Source: Rutpela maculata (taxonomy: Eukaryota > Arthropoda > Insecta > Coleoptera > Cerambycidae). From it: 64,000 nt of DNA. Positions 27,501-39,500 of this stretch are shown here, one piece after another. Where the stretch lies: assembly GCA_936432065.2 (NCBI GenBank), contig OW386285.2, positions 100,569,869-100,633,868 on the forward strand, written 5' to 3'. The notes under the pieces are model-generated. The model worked only from the letters and a program-made list of their open reading frames with translations. It did not search any database and was not told where the DNA came from. Each line of letters begins with the position of its first letter. Position 1 is the first letter of the stretch. The position numbers and the translations under genes are program-made.

Positions 27501-30500
27501 GTGTCGTCAAAGCAGCCAAATCAAGCAGCATATATCGGCATGCGAAGGTCATATTGCTTAATTGTACATCAATTTACATTTATTATTCATACCAGTTTAT
27601 TATTAATGATAAAAATATAAAAATCACAATACAGGACTCATGAATAATGAGGCAAAAACTTTACAAGAGATGATGAAATACTCGTTGAAGAATGCAAAAA
27701 AACGGCAAATTGAATCAATTTCTAACCGACATCAACGGAGATATCGACTTCCATAGTTCTGCACTCAATAGTATTCCAAAATTGTTATAATTTTTCGCTG
27801 CTAAATGGCTACAGAAAACATTCTGAAACTTATCCAAAAAGAATCTTTGAGTCATGAGCTATTACACTATTTGAATAAGTCGAAAATTTTGGATGGTGCC
27901 TTTTGCACAGGCCGATTTCCCGACAAATTCGTATTTAAAGTACTTTAGGCATAAGCTTTAATTTCTGATAGGTGCCAGTTTTTACTCTTAAAACCTCCAC
28001 AACTAATTCTTAAGCGACTACGTGCTGCAAGCACAACACTATTATATCTATAGTCCAGATGCAAGGCTCTTAATAAGTCACTGTTTATTAACTTACCAGC
28101 AATTTGTTTGGAAGGGTCAATATCATCTGGTATACCTAAGATAATATTTTCATCATTAGGGTCAAGTGTTAAAATTGACGGTTTCGGAATATTTTTCATG
28201 TTTTCTGCGTCCCATATGACATCATCTTCCCATCTGCCATATACTAAATCCTCATTTTCTACTGGGAAAATAGAATACCAAGTATCATCTTGATCTTGAT
28301 CAGGCCTTGGCTTATTCAATCTATTTGTTAAATGAATATGGTAACAGTAATCTTTAATTGTGTCAATAATTAAGTACAAAAATAGTAACTACAACTAAAA
28401 TAAACAGATGAAACTACACATATAATGGTATAATTGAAAATAAATATTTTTTTGCATATTAATATAATTAGCCATAAAAGTCTTGACAGAATTTTTGAGG
28501 TGAAGCAAATATGTCTATGTTTCATACTTAAATGATTTTAACGAGTCTCTTGATGTGTTTTTGAGAAAAAATATGCCCCAAAAACCATCTTCAGACCTTA
28601 ACCGGAAATAAAAAGGAGAATATATGCACAGGATCAGTGCTTGCAACAGATCTTATTGGCATTTAAATTTGGAGGGGGTGTAACTCAAAATAATTTTTAC
28701 AAAGGTTTATCAAATCACCGTTGCTCAATGACAGGTGGCACTTAACACTATTGGCAGTTCAATATATCAGTAATCCTACTTTCTCGGCCAAGATATAGTA
28801 CTTTATCCTAACACAATGGCAAAATTAAATCAGATTGCATTTATAATTCCACTATTTTTCCCATATTATATGCGTTCTTCTATGATCATTAAATGTAAAA
28901 TCTGACATTCTTTACAATTTCTGGCCTATTATGATATGGTATAAAGGACACCGCATGTTATATAGGTAAATTGATGGCCTGTCAAATTTGATGAATTTTT
29001 GATATGTTGTAATAAAACTTCAAATTATGGACGGTTTCTGCGATAGATGGCTCCAAAGACTGGACCTACCCCTCGATACTGTATCAACGATTTCTCAAAA
29101 CGTATTAAAATGATAACTGATAATGATAACTGCTGGAAATTAATAACCAGACTTTTTACATTATTTGATCTTAGATTAATGTGCCTGAACGGAAGTGACG
29201 TCACATTTTTCGAATGCACAAAACCCGTTTTAATGCATCCTATATATTATTAAAATTCACTATCTTAGTAAATAAGTAATTGATTGATAGAACACTGATG
29301 CTAGCTTGATACTGGGTACATCATAATCCTGGTACAAAATATTTAATTATTTTATTTAGATATAAAATTGCAGTTGCGTCTAGTCAATGAAAACTAATTA
29401 TTTGTGAGACCTTTAAGTAGAATAGGCAGTTTTTGTTTATATATAATACAATAAACTTTATTATTTTTAGTAAAATTTGCATATTGTTTTTATTTATTTT
29501 TTTAAAATATTTACTTATTTTAATCATTCATTAATAGATATCAAATAAAAAAAACTTTATAGGGATTCAAAAGGACAAAAGCAACGATTAAAAATATAAG
29601 TTTCGCATAACTATAAGTAACTAATTTAAATCTAGTCTAGTTACTAAACTTCGACAATGCCCATTGTGTCACAGTCTCTAGCATCTTCACGGATGGATAT
29701 TTTACGTGTGCTTCGTGTTGTGCATATCCTAAACACCAAATCACACTTGCTGCGTGGCAACAGGTTCCTACTACTGGACTTGCAAGTACAGTTTTGCAAA
29801 TACAATAATAGGATACAATTGGTTCTCGAGCTACAACAACTTCTCCTACTTGTCCCATTTGTTGGTCGTAGTTATAATGCACCCACAATTGATGCTTAAT
29901 CTCATTGCGGTGCCTAGACCTAACACGAATTCTCAACAATCCCTCATTCACACTTTCACCATATTCGAAAGCATTGTCCCCTTCTTTTTCTTCTTGATTG
30001 CCTTGAACGTATGATGGAGCCATTTTAATTTGGAATGTGCCAAATGTCAAATCTCTTAAATAATCTAAATCTAGTTCGTGAAAATTGGGCAAATGATTCT
30101 CTTGCAATATTATCCATCTTCTATGTCTAAATTGCAGCCTTTTCAGCCATTTTAATTTGGAATGTGCCAAATGTCAAATCTCTTAAATAATCTAAATCTA
30201 GTTCGTGAAAATTTGGCAAATGATTCTCTTGCAATAATATCCATCTTCCATGTCCAAATTGCAGCCTTTTCAGCCATTTGAATTTGGAATGTGCCAAATG
30301 TCAAATCTCTTAAATAATCTAAATCTAGTTCGTGAAAATTTGGCAAATGATTCTCTTGCAATAATATCCATCTTCCATGTCTAAATCGCAGCCTTTCCGC
30401 TTCTACTCTAGCTTGAAAAAGAAATTTCATATACAGATAACGGCATCCAAGTATGTACACGAGTAAATTGAATGCACAAAGATACAAAGGTATTTAAATG

Positions 30501-33500
30501 GTGGGTGCTTGATCGAGACGGGTATCACATGCTAAAATCCGCCAAGCTGTACATACTTGCCTGCCGCTATCTGTATATGAATTCTGATTGCTTTTATAAA
30601 TTTCAAAGTAAGTCATTCTTATTATAAAACCTAACATGCCGCACATAGGATTTATTTTCTGCATCAATAAGGTTTAAATGTTTAATGTATTATAAATAAA
30701 CAAAAACCGCCTATTCTACTTAAAGGTCTCACAAATAATTAGTTTTTGTTGACTAGACACAACTGCAATTTTTTATTTTGAAAAATAAACTTTTTTTTGT
30801 ACCAAGATTATGACGTGTCCGGTATCAAGCTAGCATCAGCTAGCTACTTACTTATTTACTAAGATGGCGAATTTTAATAAAGCTGCTATATATGACGTAT
30901 TATATTGAAGTAAACAAGTGTTGTGCATTCGAAAAACGTAATTTGACGCCACTTTCGGCAAAACCGGAAGTTCAGGCACATCAATCTAAGACCAAATAAT
31001 GATAAATAGTCTAGTATTTATTTCCAGCAGTTATCATTTCAATACCTGTAGTACGTTTTAAGAAATCGTTGACTGTATCGGAGGTAGGTCCAATCTTTGG
31101 AGTCATCTATTGGAGAAACTGTCCATAATTTGAAGTTTTGCCAGAGGAGAAATTTGACAGGACACCAATTTACCTATAAAACGTGCGGTGTCCTTTGTAC
31201 AAATTGACTGGTAAAAATAAAATCAAATATTTCATTTATTGTGTATGTTCCTTCGCCAGAATTTAATATTTTGTGAGCTGCCTATAGTGAAATTTTCTAT
31301 TTTAGATTGTTATACTTACATTTGGGATTTTGATTTTATTCCTGGGATAGGAGGATTTGGAACAGTTGGCATTCTCACTGTACTACCTACTTTTCCAGGC
31401 TGGCTGAAAGCTTGAGCAGTTCGATTACCGCTACTAGGTACCCATCCGGCTGCATTCGTTTTTGAATTTAATTTCTGCAACACCTAAGTTAGAGAAATAA
31501 CAAAGCTACATGTTAAGCTACACTACCCAAACACAATGGCAAAATCAAATCACATTGCACTAAAACAATTAATTGCTACAAAAAATACACATAGCGAAAC
31601 GTGCACATATCTCAAACAAAATCAAAAATCATTTTTAATTTAGTCTTATTTTTATATAAGCAGCCATTCAAGTACTATGTCACTGTACAGAGGGAGACAG
31701 AGGGGCCACAAAAATATCACAAAATGTGATATAAGGTCGTCAGGTTTATTGCATATAAACACAATCTATGCTCACATTGCTCACGTATGATGTTTGTTGT
31801 AAATGGGTTAAAATTTACTATTTTGGAATAAATGGTATCGTCAATATTTATGTATTTGAGTAGTCCACTGCAGTTAGAAAAAAGAATCATTATTTTTTTG
31901 AGGTCACTAATTATGAATCTGATGTCACTGAACCAAAATCCAAAATGGTGCATTAAATATGGCTCACCTAAATATTCATATCATTTAAAATTCTTTAAAA
32001 AATCATAAAAACAATGTTTTCTGGGGGTTTTAGAGGTCGTTATTAAATAACTAAAACAATTACAATGTAGAATTTAAAAACTTTTCAGTTTACTTACTGC
32101 AATAAAAATAAATACAAAATTAAATAAATTCTTGATCAGAATGTCTTCTTCAAAGATATCTTAAGGACAATTTAAGCAGCTCTTTATTGCAGCAAAAAAG
32201 TATTTGCAATAGATTTTCCGCAGCTACTGGTTCATAATAATTAATAATAATTGGAGTTAAGTAATGACAACAACAAAAAATGACAAGAACAAGTGTGAAA
32301 AAAAAATTGTATATACTTGGAGTATTGATATTTCGAACACTATCGTTTTTAAGCAATTTTACAAAAAAAAATTCAAAATTGTTTTAAAAAATCATTTCCA
32401 TATACCTTTTCTATATACATTTTCCATAGTTGTAAAATTTGGTCTACGAGGAGCAGTTTAATTATCAAAAAAATGATTACTTTCGGAAGGCTGCATTTTG
32501 TAATTTATTTCACTCCCTACATCTTATGATTTGGGGTTTCTATAATATAAGATAAAGAAGAAAGAAATATTCAAATGATGTTTAAATTAATATATTGAAA
32601 TAAATATTCTATTGTATAATTTTCCATTAATAATTAATTGTTGAAAAACAAATACATACACTGGATTGCTGGCAATATCTACTTTAAAAGATATTTTATC
32701 TTTTTAAATGAAGGAGAGCGCACATCCATCTAAACTATACTCGTATCTTGATACACGTTAAGCAACGTTAGTCGTGGTTAATACTTGGAAGGGTATGATT
32801 TCCAGGAAAATACTGTGTCCTTGTGCCACCATTTAGTGACTTGTATATCAACGTATACGCTCCTTTGGAGGAGATGTAAAGCAGCAGGTGCCTTGTCTGT
32901 TAAATGTTAGACAAGTAAAAAATCCCTACTCTTCGACAAAGAAGAGCTTCGGCTAAATTTCTAGGCTCATATAGCTTGTCTCCTGGCCTCGGTGATTGGT
33001 CTTAGTCGCGGAATAGGCCGCCATTAAATAAATTATTTAAAAAAAAAACAGCGATTTAATTTTGGACATGTCTATCAAGAGCTAGAACGCTTTCTGTGCA
33101 ACGTACTGTAATGTGTTACAACCCCTAGAATGATGTATTTGCACCTACTCGAAAAAGAACCTACCAGAAGATTCCAAAGTGACATCTGGAATTATCGAGA
33201 GAATGGTGGCGTCATCACAGAACAATCGAGATCTGTCATTTTTAGGTATAAAAGACCGACCGCATTCTCGGCGAGTAGTTCAGAAAGTTCAGAAAGTATA
33301 GAAAGTGAGGTTAAGACTTCAAAGATAAACAAAGTGATAAACATTGTGATTTTAGTCAGTAAAGTGTATTTAAATTAATAATAGTATTGTGAAGTATCCA
33401 GTAAATATTTAATAAAGTGTGTTAGTGGACATCTCTTGTTATAATTTTTGGAACCCACGGAATTTGCGAGGGTGGTTTCCTAAGGGTGGAAACACGCTAC

Positions 33501-36500
33501 AGTACATTAGTTTCTGGTGACAAAATGCATGCCTGACCCTCGTGCTTGTGAGCTCACGATTGAACCGTAAATTTAGGCACCAACATTAAATAAGAAACTA
33601 AACCACTCCTATATGAAATTTCCCCCTCTTTCGATTGGTGAAGTTAGTTTAAAAAAAAACAAAAGAAAACTATTAAAGTTAAATTAGAAAAATGTTTATG
33701 GTTAATCGCAGTAAAGGTCTTAGATTATTATCAATTTCTACTCCTTTTAAGAATACCTTTTCAAATTATCAACCAAAGAGGAATTTTTCCCAAGTTAAAA
33801 TTTAATTGCGTTGGACTAGACAGCTAAATACAAATAACAGTTTTCTAAATTTAGTTTTGAAACTATAATGTTACAATTTTGCAATTAGTGTTTATCAAAA
33901 TCACAGAATTATTTGTATCTGTTTAAAATCATTTTGAAAATATAACTCGAGCAAACTGTTTTTATAATATATTATTTAGTCATTGACATGGGGCTATATT
34001 ATGAGTAATTCTGTCAATTACATATTGCACTTTGGGTTTGGATAAATGGAAGCGATTTTTGAACTTTTTTATTCCAACAAAGAAAGTTACCTGGTCGTAG
34101 GTTATAGTTTTGCAGCGTTCTGGGAATTAATGCCACTAACTTTACAAAATTTTTATCTCTTCTAATATGTGGAGTAACTCCATACCTTCCATATCAATAT
34201 TAAGTAATTACTATGTACACTGTATACTCAATGCAGAAATGTCAAAATTTGAAATGACATTGCGCCTGATATTCTTAAAATTCAATGTTAGCGTATTGGT
34301 ACAACGCGTCATAGCTCTTAACTCTCTTTTAACACGGAGTTAAGACTATCCGCGTGTTGGTACAACTGGCCCTCAGTCAAATATTTTTTTTGAGTCCCGT
34401 TCATCGGGCTGGATCATATTTTTTATGTATTGCTCAACATTTTTACAAAATAACACATCACACACTGATTTTACAGTATTGCAAGCCCATCAAAGAAAAT
34501 GTGCGTCATTTTGACAGGATGCATTTCCCACTACACCGCACGATCTTCGACCGTGGCGTTTGTGGCTCTCCTATTGGTTGAAATGTGGGAGCAAATGCTG
34601 GAAACTATGGAAAGATTACATCACATCGCCGCATGGTCACTCTAGTTACAGGATAGTGCTTTTGCACACCCTGGGAAGGGAATTTGATGTGACTTCTCTT
34701 CTCTCACGACAAATTATCATTTTCACTGAAATTATACTGAGTAGCCGTCCAGGACAGAAGAACTCTTGTTTTGTCTGTTACTTTCATATGGTTTTTATTT
34801 TTTTTTTGGAAAATACTGAAATATTGTTTAAAATTTTCATTCATCTTGAGTTTAATCCAGTAACTTTGTCATAAAAAAAGGGGTTACCTGACGTTAAATC
34901 AGGTATCTATGCTTTTCTAATATGTTGTATAGAATTAAAAATTAATGTTAAATCCAAGTTTACGACCTCGCGAGACCTCCAAGTCTTGGTCAAAAATCCA
35001 AAAAACTGCGAGATTATTGATTTTTTTTTCAATTTTTGTCAATTTTGACATCTAGGTCTACTTTTTTGGTAAAAATAATTTAGTATTTTTTAAAATGAAC
35101 TAAATTTGCTATAAATTGGTACCAGAGCGGACTCTGTAGATCAAATAGTATCCGAGATACAGCTGTTCAAAGTTTTGCAAAATTTTTATTTTTCGACATT
35201 TTAAAAAATTTTTAACTTAAAAATCTGTGAAATACATATTACTACTATAACTAGGTTCAGAAAATTCATTTTACCCCAAACCCAAGCCCCAAATGGGGTC
35301 AGAGGGGGCCAAAAAATGCCCCTCCCCCAATATATAGTACTATTATAGTGAATGGATTGGAAAAGAGGAAGGAATGCTTAAAAAATATATATAAAAAAAA
35401 ATCAGTTATAAACAGATCTTATACTTTTTAAACAACTTTAGCCCTTTTGGACGGTCTGGGAGTGTCGTCCGTGTCATTCGTCTCATCCTTGTCGTCTGTA
35501 TCGCTGTTCTCTCTTATCTCCTTTTCTTCTTCTTCTTCTTGAGCCCAGAAGAGATTATCCAATGCCTCGTCGTCTGATTCTTCTTCGAGGTCTGAGGAGT
35601 GTATATTTATACTTAAATCAGAAGCTTTGTCGCATGACTGTCCACTGCAATGCGTGCAAACCGTTGAACATTTTAATCCAGATTTTTTGCAACTACACGC
35701 ATTTCTACAGCCCCTCTCGCAGGTGCATGATATTTTGGTGATCGCTGGTGAAGACATAGATCTTCTAGTCATTCTCACTGGCATTACAAAGAAACACAAT
35801 CTTTTTCCAAAAATGTGGGAGAGGAAAAAAAGCGGACGCGACTTATTCAAACACCTCCTCGAAATACAAGTCTTCTGAACTCTTTCTATTTCTGCATGCC
35901 ATCAGTGGATGTGACTACATCGGCACTGTTCGGGCAAGGAAATATGAAATTATTTGCTATAATCAAAAAACATCCAGACCTTGAGGATAGGATTGCTGTA
36001 TTTTATAAATAAAATGCCACACCTAAGCAAATTGCTGAAGCAGGCGAGGTGATCATGGTTGCGCTATATGGAGGCAAACATTCAAGTCAGAATCTAAATG
36101 ATTTACGCTTCCAGTTGTTTGTGAGGGCTGCAGCAAAAATTAATTTCAATCTTGCTAGATTGCCTTCAACCCAAGATGCTGCACGATTTCATTCCCTGGG
36201 ACATACCACCAGGTAAAAATAACAATTATAAATATTACAATTTTTAGAGAATATTAGCAAATTAGCAAATCACAACTTACACACTTTTTTATTTATTACG
36301 GAATTACCTACTTTCTTTATATTGTTGCCCTAATCTGGGCACGCTAATATACTGGTCAGGTAAATACTTTAAAACACTCATTATTGGAGAAACAATCAAA
36401 ACAACTACTCTTCTAGCTAATACTGATGAAGTATTGAATTACATGATATGATTCCTAGCATTTTAAAGAAAAAAATATGTTGAAAATACTTAAATTATTT

Positions 36501-39500
36501 ATTTAAATTCAGTCATTCACACTTTTTTATTTAATATGAAATTATCTACTTTCTGTATATTGGTACTTTAATATGGTCACTCTAATATACCACTTAGGAA
36601 AATACTTTAAAACACTCATTAGCGGAGAACCAATCAAAACAACTACTCTTCTAGCTAATACTGACGAAGTATTGAATTACATGATAGGATTCCTAGCATT
36701 TTAAGGCAAAAAAATAAACTGAAAATAATTAAATCATTTATTGAAATTCAGTCAACAATTATTGAACCTTACATTCTATTTTAACTCTAGAAAAGTTGTA
36801 CAAGTTTTTTCGAACTCGTTAGTTCTCATCAGTAGAGTATAGAAACATTCATTCGTTATAGTCCGGCTGCCAAACTGTATATTTTATGTAAACCCAAAAT
36901 TTTGTATTGTTTTTTTTTTACTGCTGAATAAGTACAAGTACATATTGAGTTGCAAGAAAATTGATGATGACATTCTGTCACCCTTGGGCAACTCGATATA
37001 TTCAATATGGCGGCTATAAATTACCTTAATTTGAAAATGATCTTTTCATACAAGTTTGGTATGTCAAACTATATGTTTTTTAGGATGCGAAGTTCAAAAA
37101 CATATCTAATGTTGTTTATAATTTATTATTTGTGGCATATTCACGATTTAAAAAGTTAGATGATAAATATGAAACCAATGTTTATCGAAAACAAACACAC
37201 ACGAACAGATATTTGAATTCCAATTCAAATCAACATATTAACATTAAGAAAGAGTTGTAAAATGTTTGTATGATAGAGCTAAAGTAATTTCTTCAAATGA
37301 TGAAAGCTTAAATATATATAAATATATAAATCCTTTATTTAGCCAAAAAGACTAATACATCATGAATACACAGAAACATCATATAGATATAAAACAATAT
37401 ATATATAAAACAAATCATCAGACAGACAAATTTTACACGTCACACTATAAAATTACACAATGAGCATCTAGAATAACAATAGTAGTACAGCAACCGATAT
37501 CCCATCAAGATTAAGGCAGTTAATTCAGTTTTTAATTGGGAGGTTTGACAAACTATACAAGCAGCTACTCATCCAACAAATACTTTTTAAGTCTACTTTT
37601 GAATATATTTAATGTGGGACTGTTACTAATACTTAGTGGCAGATTATTATATTCATTTAATCCCTTATAGAATAAACTATTTTGGGTTGATTTTTTCCTG
37701 TATGTTTGCAAGTGAAAGTTTAGATTGTTTCTAGTATTATAACTATGAATATCTGTATTATAAACTAACTTATCCTGCACATATTCGGGAGTTAGGTCAT
37801 TTTTAATTTTATATATAACCACCATAGTGAGAAATGTTACATAATGTATAAAAACTGTTAATCAATACCCCGCCGAGAGTTTTGTTGATAGCCAGCTGGC
37901 AAACATTGAAAGTACAGTAACCACTAAACGTTTACAACCTGAATTTAGATCTTTAGCAGTAATTCCATATATACCGGGTTTATCGAATAAATTACAAAAA
38001 ATCGGAAATAGATTTTAAGTGAAAAGAGGAATGATGTGGTACAAGACACGCACAAAGAAGAAATGCAGTCTAGAATCGCTTCAGATGGAAAAGACAGAGA
38101 AGGAATAAGTAACAAACTAAGGCTGTTCATTGACCCATTGGCTCATAGTAGCCTCTCACAAAATATAGTAAACATAGCTTCTGGAGTGGTACTACCGAAT
38201 ACTATTAATGTACACGACGCTGTTAACACTGGAACTCAACAAATGAAAAAATTTGAAGAAGGTTGGTATCGAGTTTTCATTTGACTATACCCAGATTAGT
38301 TGTAAGCGGGTCTACAGCAAAGAAACACGTAAACGTTGGTAGTGTTGAGGTGTTCGATACTGGTATTATTTATTCCCGAGTTATAGGACTTCAGGCAAGC
38401 TCACGACAAGTAGATGTCAGTAAAGTTCTCCCCCATGAACTTTCACCTATACCAACGTCAATATTTACAGACTCTGGAGAAATGAGGATCTGCAAATCTA
38501 AATCTAGCTTAAAAAAACTTCTCCAGGTTTCTTGCTCAACAAGAAATAAAGGTGTTGAGAACACATCTAACATTATTGATGGGTCTGCACTGTTATGGTG
38601 TGTACAGTGGCCAGAAAAGGGGACCGTAGAGGACTTCATAAAGGCACTCTAAACATCTATAAGCATACATTTGCAGCATGGAAATGTGCACCTTGTTTTT
38701 GATCAGTACAAGGAGTATGGTACTAAAGACTGCACAAGATCAGGTAGATCTACAGGCGTAACCAGAGTTCGCTTACTCGCATATGCAACACCTCTGCCTC
38801 CACGGAGAGATATTTTGAGCTCAAATGAAAACAAGAAGCATTTGATTGAACTGATTTGCAGTAGCATTGTTGGTGACAAATCGTTTAAAAAAAACAAGAC
38901 TAGTAAATACAGGCTAATTTTGACAGGTCCACCAGAAGAACCTTACGACATTTATCGTGCAGAAGTAAAAGGAAGACACGACCTAAGAAATACTCATGAA
39001 GAAGCAGATACGATTCTTGTACAGCAAGCTATCCTAGCTGCTGATGATGAAGACAAGCAGGTTGTTGTCATATCAGATGACACAGATGTTTATCTGCTTC
39101 TTTTGTACTTCTCCAACTTTAAGAAGATATTTGCAACAATTCTGATGGAATCACCTGTCCAGGGTCGTACATTAATTGACATTAGAGCATCTGCTATTAA
39201 ACACGAGAAAATAATACCTGATGTGCTAGCACTTCATGCTATCACTGGAAGTGATACCACTGCCATGTCCTATGGCATTGGAAAGAATAAAGCCATTAGT
39301 GTTTTGAAAAGAGGACACTCCTTGTCATTGGTTGGAGATCTACATGCTGATCTGAAGTGGCAAGCATCGAATTTTATGGCCGCATGTTAAGGAGCAAGTA
39401 AGTGTAACACAACTTCAGAGGCTCGTGTCAAACTGTGGGCTGACAAAGTTGGAAGTGCGAAATCACAACTACCGAAACTTTGCTCACTGCCACCAACAAA

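Larger units (their letters stand above)
24318..28001 (-). mobile_element. 3.7 kb DNA transposon carrying a nuclease-like/CXC gene
   Basis: Long terminal inverted repeats: GTGGGGGTTTTAAGAGTAAA (from 24319), AAACTGGCACTTATCGGAAA and ATCGGCCTGTGCAAAAG (to about 24410) recur inverted at 27898-28001. The right repeat is fused to TAF1 exon 9's open frame only by chance, because exon 9 ends at 28097. Inside: a minus-strand CXC/nuclease-like pseudogene (25948-26950), a YqaJ-like N-terminal fragment (25351) and a dispersed MITE (25064). The target duplication is unclear. A YqaJ companion would suit the ISL2EU group, but I see no transposase. Confidence 0.65.
28946..31193 (-). mobile_element. Spy-type DNA transposon, copy 1
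   Basis: Ends GGACACCGCATG and inverted GGACACCGCACG, with subterminal similarity running some 400 bp inward (for example AAACTTCAAATTATGGAC and GGACCTACC). The left flank ends AAA (28943-28945) and the right begins TTT (31194-31196), with no duplication. It fills three quarters of the 3.0 kb intron between exons 8 and 9. A minus-strand SWIM-type protein frame and three 127-bp tandem units lie inside. Confidence 0.75.

Noticed and set aside
27245..27643. 132-codon plus-strand open frame
   Set aside because: Phe/Ile/Tyr-rich translation of AT-rich DNA within a transposon; no similarity or motif recognised.
27945..28096. Extension of TAF1 exon 9 through the longer open frame
   Set aside because: The frame runs past a GTAAGT donor into the terminal repeat of the element at 24318-28001; the phase at 28097 is the one exon 10 needs.
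37900..38015. Possible reverse-transcriptase piece reading PYIPGLSNKLQKIG
   Set aside because: Suggestive of a Penelope-like or other reverse-transcriptase C terminus, but too short to assign.
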